Origin: Opitutales bacterium | Lineage (GTDB): Bacteria > Verrucomicrobiota > Verrucomicrobiia > Opitutales > Opitutaceae | Length of the DNA stretch: 14,347 nt | Assembly (NCBI GenBank): GCA_021772595.1 | Contig: JAJFLS010000804.1 | Coordinates: 1 to 14,347, forward strand | Direction of reading: 5' to 3' | Shown here: piece by piece, positions 1 through 7,474 of the stretch | Numbering within the stretch: the stretch's first letter is position 1 | Layout of the letters: each line of letters starts with the position of its first letter | Notes under the pieces: model-generated | What the model saw: only the letters and a program-made list of their open reading frames with translations | What the model was told of the DNA's origin: nothing | The model's database searches: none | Made by a program: the position numbers and the translations under genes

Positions 1-2
1 AA

Positions 3-248
3 TCCCATACTGCCGAGGTGGTGAGTATTGTGGAGGAAACGAGGACTCCAATCATTATAACGCAGAACGGCTACGCGAAAGCGATTGTGCAGGATCTTCA
101 GAGTTACGAGGAGATTCAAGAGAGCTTGGCTTTGCTTAAGATTATTGCCCAAAGCAAGAAGTCTGCGGAACGCTCAAAACCCAAGACGATTCGTCAAGCG
201 TTTAAGAATGTCCGTCGTCGAGCTTCGGAGTCCGCGCGCGGCGAATAG
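3..248 (+). CDS. Phd/YefM-family antitoxin (start lies before the window)
   Basis: Antitoxin half of a type II toxin-antitoxin pair; such proteins bind the operator DNA through the N-terminal fold and neutralise the toxin with the C-terminal tail. The reading frame is open to the window edge, giving 81 residues. The stretch from SHTAEVV through PIIITQNGYAKAIV to YEE matches the Phd/YefM pattern: a helix, then a beta-hairpin reading 'P(I/V)IIT.NG.A.A(I/V)V', then an SYEE-like helix. A GTG at 18 could be read as a start but would cut off the conserved first helix (HTAEVVSIVEE), so the true start is probably about ten codons upstream, outside the window. The C-terminal third is rich in Lys/Arg and Ser, as expected for a flexible toxin-binding tail. 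It ends 25 bases before the ParE-like toxin, the usual antitoxin-first order. Family call is firm; the specific subfamily is not. Confidence 0.8.
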   Translation, partial: SHTAEVVSIVEETRTPIIITQNGYAKAIVQDLQSYEEIQESLALLKIIAQSKKSAERSKPKTIRQAFKNVRRRASESARGE

Positions 249-273
249 GTTCTAGATTTCGAAGCATTTGAAG

Positions 274-594
274 ATGTTTGAAGTCAGGCTAACGGAGGAG
301 GCGGAGAACGATCTTCTCGATATTTGGAGGTATGTCGCGGAACACGATGCTTGCGGTAAAGGAGATGCCTTGCTGGATAGATTAGAAACGTTGTGTCTCT
401 CGCTTGGCAATTTGCCGGAGAAAGGGCACGTTCCCAAGGAGCTGCGACGCGTTGGCGTGCTCGATTATAAGGAACTGCATTTAAAACCCTATCGCGTAAT
501 ATATGAAACAAGTCGAAACAGCGTATTGATCCATGCAATACTGGATGGAAGACGCGATATGGAAACACTCCTTCAGCGGAGGATCTTGAGGTAG
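274..594 (+). CDS. ParE/RelE-family toxin
   Basis: Toxin half of the pair. The 106-residue product starts MFEVRLTEEAENDLLDIWRYV, the classic ParE/RelE N-terminal strand plus helix ('v.lt..A..DL..i..yi'). The centre carries LGNLPEKGHVPKEL, the usual loop before the core strands. The C-terminal half reads YKELHLKPYRVIYE and later ILDGRRDMETLLQRRIL, matching the 'R.l.v..yRviY....vi.v..i.hgrRd...ll..R' pattern of ParE. ParE members poison DNA gyrase and RelE members cleave mRNA; the sequence resembles ParE more. ATG 274 is chosen because it opens directly on the conserved first strand; a TTG two codons earlier is the only close alternative. No Shine-Dalgarno motif is visible, so translation may be coupled to the antitoxin 25 bases upstream. 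Confidence 0.82.
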   Translation: MFEVRLTEEAENDLLDIWRYVAEHDACGKGDALLDRLETLCLSLGNLPEKGHVPKELRRVGVLDYKELHLKPYRVIYETSRNSVLIHAILDGRRDMETLLQRRILR

Positions 595-1015
595 TATACC
601 CAGGCCTTTTCTGAACAAAGGAGTTCCTAGAGCAGACAAGGCCGCCTCTCGACAGAGCTCTGGGTCCTGAGGCTCTCGAACGGGCAACGAAATATTGCCC
701 ACGGATCACACGGATTTTCTCGGATAAAACGGGGTAGAATTCGAACCTTTTTTCAGCGTGGCGGAAACCTATTTCCTGACGCAGGAAGGAACAAGCGAAC
801 GTCCGTGTCCTTCATAGCCCGAAGGGCGACGAAGGAAGAGAGCGATGACGAAAAACCTCAAGCAGATCGATTTTGTCAACGCTGCAAACGGACGCGAACT
901 GACGGATTCCTAGACGGATCGGCAGAGAGAAGTTTGAATGACGACACGGTATTGCCACGCGAAATTCTTGGCGTAGCTACTTGCGGATCGTGGCTATTTC
1001 GAGAATTCGAAGTGG
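595..1015. other. gap of about 420 bases without a convincing gene; repeat debris
   Basis: No protein-like frame is recognisable here on either strand. Visible structure: a hairpin GGGCAA/TTGCCC (682-687 with 695-700); a 'CACGGATCACACGGATTTT' segment (about 700-718), a type of sequence that recurs as a dispersed repeat in many bacterial genomes; and a bipartite hairpin at 808-836. A 22-codon open frame (845-913, MTKNLKQIDF...) begins 8 bases after an AAGGA motif and has no relative that I recognise. The stretch lies between the toxin-antitoxin pair and the orphan cyclophilin fragment and looks like decayed insertion-prone DNA. Confidence 0.5.
808..836. repeat. bipartite hairpin repeat
   Basis: TCCTTC (808-813) pairs with GAAGGA (831-836), and inside it GCCC (817-820) pairs with GGGC (824-827) around a GAA loop. 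The two stems are separated by symmetric three-base bulges (ATA and GAC). The 3' arm contains the AAGGA that would serve as ribosome binding site for the small frame at 845. It could be a REP-like dispersed palindrome; no second copy is in this window. Confidence 0.4.
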
Positions 1016-1021
1016 AACGCC

Positions 1022-1215
<194 letters not shown>

Positions 1216-1279
1216 CTTCGGATCATTGTGCAAGAGGCCTGTTTTTCGTATATTGAAAGGGAAGTCGAAAGCGTTTCGT

Positions 1280-2746
1280 TTAGACTCGAGGGCTGGACTT
1301 TTGGGCGAGGGTTAAATCGAAGCGAGTGGAAGTGGCGTTGGTATGGACTAGCGCAAGATTGCCGTGATGAGCTAAGGCGATTTCCCGGGCTAGGCTCAAG
1401 CCTAAGCCAAGGCCTGGGGCATTTCCCGAACGTTTTTGGCGTCCGCGGTAAAAGCGATCGAATATATGCGGTCGATCCTCGACAGGTATTGGGGTCCCTG
1501 AGTTTTCGATCGTGAAAGAGAGCTGTCCGTTTTGGGAGCGAAGTTGCCATTTTACGAAGCCACCCACCTCGTTATGTTTGATTGCGTTGCTGATTAAGTT
1601 TTGAATTACTTGGCCCAGCATAAGGTGGTCCGCATGGACATGGAGTCCGGGTTCGATGGTGGCTTCGATGCTGAGTCCGATGTCTTCGGACAATATTTTG
1701 GCGTCATTCGTAAAGGCTTCGAGTTGCTCGGAAAAATCGTAAGTCTCAAGAGTCAGAGGCATTTTACCGGCATCGGCTTGAGAAAGCAGGAAGAGGCTGC
1801 GGATGATGCGTTTCAAACGCTCTACTTCTTCCAGGAGCCGTGTAAGCGTTTGTTGCTCAATTGACTCGGGTTCGCATTTTTGGAGACGAGTGGAGATTTC
1901 GCTTTGGATAATCGCAAGAGGCGTTTTGAGTTCGTGGGAGGCGTCGGAGCTGAAACGCATGGTTTGCCGAAAGCTTTTTTCCAACCGTTCCATCATCTCG
2001 TTGATTACGGCGATTAGGCTGTCGAATTCTTGATCGAATTGATCGGATGGCGAAATACGTTGGCTGAGTTCTTTTGAGGTGGTGCTTTTTGCTGTTTGGG
2101 CGATGGCGTTCACGGGCTTGAGCGCTCTGTTCGCAATCCAATAAGCGCCCACTCCAATGGCTATAACGACAATTATGAGGGCTCCAAAGTAGAAGGTTCT
2201 GAGCTTGCGAATGTTAGCGTGAAAGCTATCGAGGTTAATTCCGATATAGAGCGAGAGCTCAGGGTTGGCTAACGTTGCCATTCGCCAATGGCTATTGCCC
2301 GCGGAAACCGTGTAAAGATGAGGAGCATCGAGCAGGGAGTAGCGGATAAGGCCGGGATTGTCGCCTTGTTCGACCATATGTACTCGGTCCTGTAATGCTT
2401 CGAAGCGGGGGATATCTTCCTGAGGAAAATTTTCGGGCCAATTGTCGGATTTGTAAACCGTGCCGCGCTTGTACATGTTGGAGCGCACTTTTAGAATGCG
2501 ATCTTTTTTCCAGTCTTGACCGATTAGGGTATCGATCGTCGTTTCAAAATGCTTCCAGTCGGATTTCCAACCATGGTATTCTGTGATGCGCTGTCCGGGC
2601 AGGAGTATCTTGGCATCCAAGGTGTCCTGGAACTCCTTATGCAACAACCGCCAACCAATCACGCCTGTGGAAGCAAGAAGGGCGCTGCTCAGAATGACAG
2701 TGAGGAGGACTGTCTTTAGTCGAAACGATCTCATAGGTTTAGCCAT
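1280..2746 (-). CDS. sensor histidine kinase, OmpR-partner type
   Basis: Inner-membrane sensor kinase of 488 residues that should autophosphorylate on His and pass the phosphate to the adjacent response regulator. Transmembrane segments lie near residues 11-32 and 184-205, enclosing a periplasmic sensor domain of about 150 residues. A HAMP linker follows (about 206-258), then the dimerisation/phosphoacceptor helix with RFSSDASHELKTPLAII (His271). The ATPase domain shows the N box QNLISNAIKH (Asn387), a G1-like ENSGTPIP, the F box FDRFYR and the G2 box GLGLGLSLA. The layout resembles the CusS/heavy-metal and general OmpR-partner kinases; the ligand cannot be read from the sequence. ATG 2746 overlaps the end of the regulator gene by 8 bases, so the two are translationally coupled. 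A second in-frame ATG four codons in (2734) is possible. G+C looks lower than in the cyclophilin gene nearby. Confidence 0.92.
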   Translation of the reverse strand: MAKPMRSFRLKTVLLTVILSSALLASTGVIGWRLLHKEFQDTLDAKILLPGQRITEYHGWKSDWKHFETTIDTLIGQDWKKDRILKVRSNMYKRGTVYKSDNWPENFPQEDIPRFEALQDRVHMVEQGDNPGLIRYSLLDAPHLYTVSAGNSHWRMATLANPELSLYIGINLDSFHANIRKLRTFYFGALIIVVIAIGVGAYWIANRALKPVNAIAQTAKSTTSKELSQRISPSDQFDQEFDSLIAVINEMMERLEKSFRQTMRFSSDASHELKTPLAIIQSEISTRLQKCEPESIEQQTLTRLLEEVERLKRIIRSLFLLSQADAGKMPLTLETYDFSEQLEAFTNDAKILSEDIGLSIEATIEPGLHVHADHLMLGQVIQNLISNAIKHNEVGGFVKWQLRSQNGQLSFTIENSGTPIPVEDRPHIFDRFYRGRQKRSGNAPGLGLGLSLAREIALAHHGNLALVHTNATSTRFDLTLAQKSSPRV

Positions 2747-3407
2747 TCAATCGATATCCCGTACCTCGGACGGTTTCGATGAGGTCTCCTTTTTCGATTT
2801 CGCCTAGTTTGCTGCGTATCCGACGTATGTATACGTCAACTAGATTTGTGCCGGGATCGAAATCGAATCCCCAGACATGTTCGTATATTTGAGTTCGGGT
2901 GAATACTCGTCCGGGCGACTGAGCCATATATTCCAAAAGGGCGAATTCCTTGTTAGTAAGATCGATCGGTTTTGCGTGGTAGCTAGAAGTTCTCGTTACA
3001 ACATTCAAGGAGAGTTGGCCAGCTTGTACGACGCTGTGGGCGTTTCCGGCGGAGCGCCTTACGATAGAGTGTAGGCGGGCGATGAGTTCCTCGAGATAGA
3101 ATGGCTTCGTTAAGTAGTCATCTGCTCCCAGCTGAAAACCCTCCAGTCGTTCGTTCAATTCCGAGCGGGCAGTGAGGATCAAAATTGGGACGGCGTTGTT
3201 CTGGGCTCGCAGGTTTTTCAGAATGCTGAGCCCATCCCTTCCCGGAAGCATGATATCGAGAACGACTGCAGCGAATGGCGTCGTGGTCGCCGGGCTGTAT
3301 GCTGAATCACCATCTCTACATAACTCCGTCGTATGTCCCATTTCGTCGAGGCCTTTTTTGATGTAGTCTGCGATCTTCTTTTCGTCCTCGGCGACTAGGA
3401 TTCTCAT
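2739..3407 (-). CDS. OmpR/PhoB-family response regulator
   Basis: Cytoplasmic DNA-binding regulator of 222 residues. The receiver domain (1-115) has the acidic pocket EDE at residues 7-9, phosphoacceptor Asp51 in VVLDIMLPGRDG, Thr79 in ILTA and Lys101 in LTKPF. The C-terminal winged helix (about 126-222) shows LTNKEFALLEYMAQSPGRVFTR, a recognition region around TNLVDVYIRRIRSKL, and the wing ETVRGTGYRL. It precedes and overlaps the sensor kinase gene, the standard order for such a pair. ATG 3407 fits the family start (MRILVAEDEK). No Shine-Dalgarno motif lies upstream. The only other gene reading away from the 53-base upstream gap is the secreted protein at 3461, a plausible regulatory target by position only. 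Confidence 0.94.
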   Translation of the reverse strand: MRILVAEDEKKIADYIKKGLDEMGHTTELCRDGDSAYSPATTTPFAAVVLDIMLPGRDGLSILKNLRAQNNAVPILILTARSELNERLEGFQLGADDYLTKPFYLEELIARLHSIVRRSAGNAHSVVQAGQLSLNVVTRTSSYHAKPIDLTNKEFALLEYMAQSPGRVFTRTQIYEHVWGFDFDPGTNLVDVYIRRIRSKLGEIEKGDLIETVRGTGYRLNG

Positions 3408-3460
3408 TCGGGTCTATTACTGGCAGAATCTGTTAACGTGTTCACTTAAAAACGCGCTAG
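3408..3460. promoter_or_regulatory. divergent promoter region between regulator and secreted-protein genes
   Basis: Only 53 bases separate the regulator (minus strand) from the secreted-protein gene (plus strand), so both promoters should lie in or near it. The stretch is A+T-rich and contains GTTAAC followed by GTGTTCAC. I could not fit a good -35/-10 pair or a clear direct repeat for the regulator. The assignment rests on geometry. Confidence 0.35.
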
Positions 3461-4642
3461 ATGAAAGAATTTTCATCCAATACAACCCGACTGTTCATTT
3501 TGGGCTGTTATCTTCCCATCCCTATGGATCTCATAAAAACTATTCTACCTCCTGTATTGGGAGCCTTTATTGTCTCAATTGGCCTTGAGGCCAAGCCGGA
3601 ATCTACAGTCGTACCGATGGATGCGGCTCATTGGGCACTTACGTCGGACGAATCCCGATTCGAGGAGTATCTCGGCGTTCCTAGTATTTATTTGCCGGGC
3701 GGCATCGCTGAATTTAAAGGTCCAGATTTTCACAATGGAATCATTGAATTCGATATTGCTTTTCCGGAAGGACGCGGTTTTCCGGGTATATTGTTCAGGG
3801 TACAGGACGATCGGAATTCCGAAGAATTGTATGTTCGACCGCATCAATCGGGAAACCCGGATGCGATTCAATACACGCCGATATTTAATCGAACTGCAGG
3901 GTGGCAATTGTATCATGGCGACGGTTACGGAGCACCGGTGGAGTACCGCTACGATGCGTGGAACCATGTTCGGATCGTTGTTCGTGGAACGAATGGGGAA
4001 GTGTTTGTCAATGAAATGGAGCAACCACTTTTTCAGATACACGAATTCAAGCATGGCGACGTTGAAGGAGCGATAATGCTAAAGGGGCATGCGAAAGCGC
4101 ATTTTGCGAATTTCAGTTACCAAACGAACGAAGACCCCGAGTTCGCGCTTCAGGCCAAACCTTTGCCGGAATTGGAGGAAACGGCTATTGCTAACTATTG
4201 GGTTTCCACCGCGACAGAGGATGAGGCGATGGTGGAACGGACTTGGCTGAATGCGGAGCAGTTGCCGGATCTGAAATGGCGCGAAGCTGGTGTCGAATCT
4301 TCTGGTGTCATTAATATCGCGAAATTCGTCGAAAGATCCGAGGGGAAAAATACGTCGCTTGTGAAATTCGTTCTTTCTGCTGAATCTAAGGGGATCAAAC
4401 GATTGGATTTCGGATACAGCGATCAGGCGCAGGCCTACGTGAACGGCAAGCTCATCTATAGCGGCGACAATAGATTTCGAAGTAGAGACTACCGGTACCT
4501 CGGAACGATTGGTTATTTCGATTCTATTTTCCTCGATCTGAAAAAAGGTGATAACGAAATCGTCTTCGCTATAAAAGAGGAGCTAGGCGGTTGGGGACTG
4601 AAATCGAGGCTTAAAAATCTAACAGGGGTGGTTGTTAAGTAG
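3461..4642 (+). CDS. secreted protein with concanavalin-like (LamG/DUF1080-like) and C-terminal beta-sandwich regions
   Basis: Predicted exported protein of 393 residues. A good signal peptide begins at the internal Met22 (ATG 3524): MDLIKTILPPVLGAFIVSIG with likely cleavage after LEA, so translation may start there rather than at 3461; neither site has a clear ribosome binding site. Residues about 75-220 read as a concanavalin-A-like jelly roll: FKGPDFHNGIIEFDIAF, then FPGILFRVQDD, then YDAWNHVRIVVRGTNGEVFVNE. This pattern is seen in LamG and DUF1080 (3-keto-disaccharide hydrolase-like) domains. Residues about 240-393 look like a second beta-sandwich, with AQAYVNGKLIYSG and LKKGDNEIVFAIKEELGGWG resembling galactose-binding-type modules. 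Catalytic residues cannot be assigned, so binding of a glycan or surface ligand is only inferred. It stands divergent from the two-component pair and may be regulated by it. Confidence 0.7.
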   Translation: MKEFSSNTTRLFILGCYLPIPMDLIKTILPPVLGAFIVSIGLEAKPESTVVPMDAAHWALTSDESRFEEYLGVPSIYLPGGIAEFKGPDFHNGIIEFDIAFPEGRGFPGILFRVQDDRNSEELYVRPHQSGNPDAIQYTPIFNRTAGWQLYHGDGYGAPVEYRYDAWNHVRIVVRGTNGEVFVNEMEQPLFQIHEFKHGDVEGAIMLKGHAKAHFANFSYQTNEDPEFALQAKPLPELEETAIANYWVSTATEDEAMVERTWLNAEQLPDLKWREAGVESSGVINIAKFVERSEGKNTSLVKFVLSAESKGIKRLDFGYSDQAQAYVNGKLIYSGDNRFRSRDYRYLGTIGYFDSIFLDLKKGDNEIVFAIKEELGGWGLKSRLKNLTGVVVK

Positions 4643-4743
4643 AGCTCAATAGGTACCGATTTTTATTTGCCAATCAACGTGTTCTTTTTGCAACAAACGA
4701 GCCCAACCTGTGAAGATTGTGCTCATCGTTATAAAATTAGGTA

Positions 4744-4943
4744 AACGCCTTATTCGACGACCGTCGCTTTGACGATCTTCTGTTCTTCGATGGGCTTGTC
4801 GCCGCCGTCGGTGGCGACGCCTTCGATGGCTTGCACGATGTCGTAGCCTTCGACGACTTCGCCGAAAATGGTGTGGCGCATGTTGAGCCAAGGGGTCTTG
4901 GCGGTGGTGATGAAAAACTGGCTGCCATTGGTGCTGGGGCCAG
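4744..4943. repeat. right copy of a 200-base direct repeat (cyclophilin 3' end)
   Basis: This is the 3' end of the intact cyclophilin gene plus 6 bases beyond its stop. It aligns without gaps to 1016-1215 with 10 mismatches. The two copies have the same orientation and bracket about 3.5 kb holding the two-component pair and the secreted protein. Homology begins at the shared AACGCC just outside the stop codon and ends inside the gene at 4943. Confidence 0.85.
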
Positions 4944-5226
4944 AGTTGGCCATGGCGAGGATGCCGGGATTGTCGAACCGGAGGTCAGGGCCGCACTCGT
5001 CTTCGAAGGGCTTTCCCCAAATGGACTCGCCGCCGCGGCCGGTGCCGGTCGGGTCGCCGCATTGAACCATGAAATCCGGAATGACTCGGTGGAAAACGAT
5101 GCCGTCGTAGTAGCCGTTCTCGACGTGCGTGGTGAAATTCTCGCAAGCTTTCGGAGCGATCTCCGGGTAGAGCTTGATTTCAATCGTTCCTTGGTTCGTT
5201 TCGAATTTGACGCGCGTTTTGCTCAT
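4750..5226 (-). CDS. cyclophilin-type peptidyl-prolyl cis-trans isomerase
   Basis: Catalyses cis-trans isomerisation of proline peptide bonds. The product is 158 residues with no signal peptide, so it is probably cytoplasmic (PpiB-like). The cyclophilin signature YDGIVFHRVIPDFMVQCGD contains the catalytic Arg47 with Phe52 and Gln55. Further core residues are in GPSTNGSQFFITT (about 96-108) and the Trp113...His118 pair in TPWLNMRHTIFG, equivalent to Trp121 and His126 of human cyclophilin A. Length is normal for a single-domain bacterial form. ATG 5226 opens MSKTRVKFETNQGTIEIKL, the standard first strands. It is transcribed divergently from the lipid gene set. Its last 64 codons are duplicated at 1022-1215. 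Confidence 0.95.
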   Translation of the reverse strand: MSKTRVKFETNQGTIEIKLYPEIAPKACENFTTHVENGYYDGIVFHRVIPDFMVQCGDPTGTGRGGESIWGKPFEDECGPDLRFDNPGILAMANSGPSTNGSQFFITTAKTPWLNMRHTIFGEVVEGYDIVQAIEGVATDGGDKPIEEQKIVKATVVE

Positions 5227-5259
5227 AGGGAGCCGGTTTTGGAGCTGGAGAATCGCCTT

Positions 5260-5405
5260 GGCAAGGAGAAAAGGGAGACGGGGAGACAGGGAGCAGGAGG
5301 GACAGAGAGAAGAAGAGACGGAGGGAAGGGGGTCGCCGTTTTGGTGTTGTTTGCTTGTTGTCCTTGTTTCTCGATCCCTCTATCTCCCAGTCTCCCAATC
5401 CTGCC
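5260..5405. repeat. purine-rich/pyrimidine-rich imperfect inverted repeat
   Basis: Between the divergent cyclophilin and flavoprotein genes, a nearly pure purine tract (about 5264-5332, with GGGAGAC at 5273 and again at 5281) is mirrored by a pyrimidine-rich arm (about 5368-5405, with GTCTCCC at 5390-5396 and TCCTGCC at 5399-5405). The arms pair imperfectly over roughly 35 bases. Open frames run through this stretch on both strands, but their residue composition (strings of Arg, Glu and Ser) is an artefact of the repeat. It could be a MITE-like element or a triplex/hairpin-forming regulatory spacer. Confidence 0.45.
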
Positions 5406-5476
5406 ATCTCTCGGCTGCAGCGGGGCCGAATTTGGGAGTTGTCAACGGGGGCAAAGCTTTCTTCACTGCGCGCCTT

Positions 5477-6967
5477 ATGGGGAAAGACTGGCTAGAAGGC
5501 GTGAAAGACGAGTACGATGTCGTGGTGATCGGCAGCGGACTTGGCGGCTTGACCAGCGCCAATGTTCTGGCGAAATGCGGGCATTCCGTCCTCTTGCTGG
5601 AGCATCATTATCAGTTCGGCGGATTGGCCACCTGGTTCAAGCGCCCCGGGCGCCACATTTTCGATATCTCTCTCCACGGGTTTCCGTACGGGATGGTGAA
5701 GTCTTGCCGGAAGTACTGGACCAAGGAAATCGCCGACTCGATCCACCAACTGAAGGACGTGCGGTTCGTCAATCCGCAGTTCGACGTGTGGACGACTTTC
5801 GATCGAAAGGATTTCACGAATATACTGGTCGAAAAATTCGGCGTGGCGCGGGAAAGCGTGGAAGCGTTTTACGTCCATCTGCGAAAGATGAATTTCTACG
5901 ACAACGACCAGCGCACTACCGGTGAGTTGTTCGAAGAGTTCTTTCCGGGTCGCGATGACATTCACCGTCTCTTGCTCGAGCCGATCGCCTACGCCAATGG
6001 ATCCACGCTCGACGATCCGGCGATCACCTTTGGGATCGTGTTCTCCAACTTCATGAGCAAAGGCGTATTCACTTTTCAAGGAGGCACCGACGTGTTGATT
6101 GGAAAAATGGTGGAGGAGATGGAACGGAACGGCGTCGAGCTTCGCAAGAATGTCATGGTCGAACAAGTGATCGCGGAGCCTGGTGGAGATCGTCCAGCGG
6201 TAACGGGCGTCGTGGTCGCAGGCCGCACTCGAGACAGCGAGCCGGATAATCGCCGCACGATTCGCTGCAAGGCGATTGTTTCGAACGCGAATGTTATCAG
6301 CACAGTAAAGCGGCTGGTAGGCGAGGAGCATTTCTCTTCGGAGTATCTCGAAGAAGCGAACGCGGTTAGAATCAATTCGAGTTCGTGCCAAGTCTACATG
6401 GGCATCAAGGAAGGGGAGACGATTCCCAATATCGGCGATCTCGTTTTCACTTCGGAAGCGGAGCACTTCACTTCCGAGGAGCTTGTGGATTTCAAAACGA
6501 CGAGCCGCACGTTTTCCGTCTACTATCCAGAGACGCGTCCGGGCACGGGTCGCTATACCGTGGTGGCTTCATTGAATGGCAAATACGGCGATTGGGCGAA
6601 ATTGAGCGAAGAGGAATACGAGCAAAACAAAGAGCGCATGATAGAAGAGTCGCTCGTCGCGCTTGAAAAGTACATACCGGACGTTCGCTCCAAGATTAAC
6701 CATCTCGAAGCGGCGACGCCGCGAACGCTCCATTATTATACGCGGCATCCGGGCGGGACGTCGTTCGGTACGAAATTCGAAGGGCTGAAGGTCTCGATGG
6801 AATTGCCGAACCAAATCGCCGGGCTGTACCACGCGGGCTCTGTTGGAATCATCATGTCTGGCTGGTTGGGCACTATGAATTACGGTGTGATCATCGCTAA
6901 CAAGGTCGACAAGCAGTTGATGGCTTTGGAGAACGGTGGAAAAAAGGAGGAAGCGCACGTCGCGTAA
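5477..6967 (+). CDS. NAD(P)/FAD-dependent oxidoreductase, phytoene-desaturase/RetSat-like
   Basis: Flavoprotein of about 496 residues in the CrtI/CrtISO/RetSat superfamily, whose members desaturate, isomerise or saturate polyene chains. The N-terminal dinucleotide-binding fold reads YDVVVIGSGLGGLTSANVL (GxGxxG at 19-24) followed by LLLEHH with Glu42, then the conserved FGGLATWF segment. A FAD-contacting C-terminal region is suggested by LYHAGSVGIIMSGWLGTMNYGVIIANKV. The middle holds the substrate-binding insert. The open frame continues upstream to 5174 through the purine-rich repeat; ATG 5477 is chosen because only from there does the sequence look protein-like and family-like. GTG 5501 (KDEYDVVVIG) is an alternative. 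It lies 54 bases before the FabZ-like gene in a head-to-tail set, suggesting action on acyl chains rather than carotenoids. The direction of the reaction is not resolvable from sequence. Confidence 0.82.
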   Translation: MGKDWLEGVKDEYDVVVIGSGLGGLTSANVLAKCGHSVLLLEHHYQFGGLATWFKRPGRHIFDISLHGFPYGMVKSCRKYWTKEIADSIHQLKDVRFVNPQFDVWTTFDRKDFTNILVEKFGVARESVEAFYVHLRKMNFYDNDQRTTGELFEEFFPGRDDIHRLLLEPIAYANGSTLDDPAITFGIVFSNFMSKGVFTFQGGTDVLIGKMVEEMERNGVELRKNVMVEQVIAEPGGDRPAVTGVVVAGRTRDSEPDNRRTIRCKAIVSNANVISTVKRLVGEEHFSSEYLEEANAVRINSSSCQVYMGIKEGETIPNIGDLVFTSEAEHFTSEELVDFKTTSRTFSVYYPETRPGTGRYTVVASLNGKYGDWAKLSEEEYEQNKERMIEESLVALEKYIPDVRSKINHLEAATPRTLHYYTRHPGGTSFGTKFEGLKVSMELPNQIAGLYHAGSVGIIMSGWLGTMNYGVIIANKVDKQLMALENGGKKEEAHVA

Positions 6968-6973
6968 TGGACT

Positions 6974-7000
6974 TCGCGGCGAGGACTGCTCGCCACGCGA
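6974..7000. other. intercistronic hairpin
   Basis: GGCGAG (6978-6983) pairs with CTCGCC (6989-6994) around a GACTG loop, extended by TCGC (6974-6977) with GCGA (6997-7000) across a two-base bulge. No T-run follows, so it is not a standard terminator. It may stabilise or separate the mRNA segments for the flavoprotein and the FabZ-like gene. Confidence 0.45.
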
Positions 7001-7021
7001 AACCGCGACCGATATCTAATC

Positions 7022-7474
7022 ATGGCTACTGACGAAATCCTCCAAGCGATACCGCACCGACCCCCGTTTCTATTTGTGGACGAGGTCGTCGAGCAAACCG
7101 AGGAGTCGCTAACCGCGAAGCGCCACGTGAGCGAGAGCGAGCCGTTTTTCGAAGGGCATTATCCAGGAAATCCGATCATGCCGGGCGTGCTGATCTCCGA
7201 AGCGGTTTTTCAGACCGGAGCGATTTTCCTGACCCGAATGCTAGCCGAGGAGTTGGAGGCGGAGCCCGATATGGTGCCGGTTTTGACGAAGATCTCCGAC
7301 GCGCGATTCAAGAGCATTGTTCGTCCGGGCGACGACCTGTTTATAACGGTCACTCTTAAAGAGAAGATGGGGCGATTCATTTTCATGAACGGCGCGGTCA
7401 AGAACGGCGCGGGCAAACGAGTGATGACTGTAACCTTCAGCGTGGCATTGGCGAAAGCGCCGCCGCAAGAGTAA
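7022..7474 (+). CDS. FabZ-like 3-hydroxyacyl-ACP dehydratase
   Basis: Hot-dog-fold dehydratase of 150 residues that removes water from 3-hydroxyacyl thioesters to give trans-2-enoyl chains. It opens with ILQAIPHRPPFLFVDEV, the FabZ N-terminal signature. The active-site helix reads FFEGHYPGNPIMPGVLISEAVFQTGA, with catalytic His46 and Glu60 at the 14-residue spacing known for FabZ (His49/Glu63 in the Pseudomonas enzyme). Length is typical. A genome normally has a housekeeping fabZ in the lipid A cluster; this copy sits with lipid-condensing genes and is probably specialised. Its TAA overlaps the next gene's ATG by one base (TAATG), so the two are translationally coupled. It has no Shine-Dalgarno motif. 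Confidence 0.88.
   Translation: MATDEILQAIPHRPPFLFVDEVVEQTEESLTAKRHVSESEPFFEGHYPGNPIMPGVLISEAVFQTGAIFLTRMLAEELEAEPDMVPVLTKISDARFKSIVRPGDDLFITVTLKEKMGRFIFMNGAVKNGAGKRVMTVTFSVALAKAPPQE

Noticed and set aside
595..1015. A decayed transposase gene before the cyclophilin fragment
   Set aside because: Several short frames and a good ribosome site are present, but no stretch resembles a known transposase, and no matching inverted ends were found around it.
5174..5476. Upstream in-frame extension of the flavoprotein gene
   Set aside because: It is antisense to the cyclophilin start and then passes through the purine/pyrimidine repeat; the translation is low-complexity and unlike the family N-terminus, which begins near ATG 5477.
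4831..5925. Long plus-strand open frame (364 codons) across the cyclophilin gene and into the flavoprotein gene
   Set aside because: It is antisense to the cyclophilin gene and out of frame with the flavoprotein; the product is Arg-rich with no recognisable motif, while the other frames match families residue by residue.
5492..6466. 324-codon minus-strand open frame inside the flavoprotein gene
   Set aside because: His/Arg-rich shadow of the clearly real plus-strand gene, with no domain signature.
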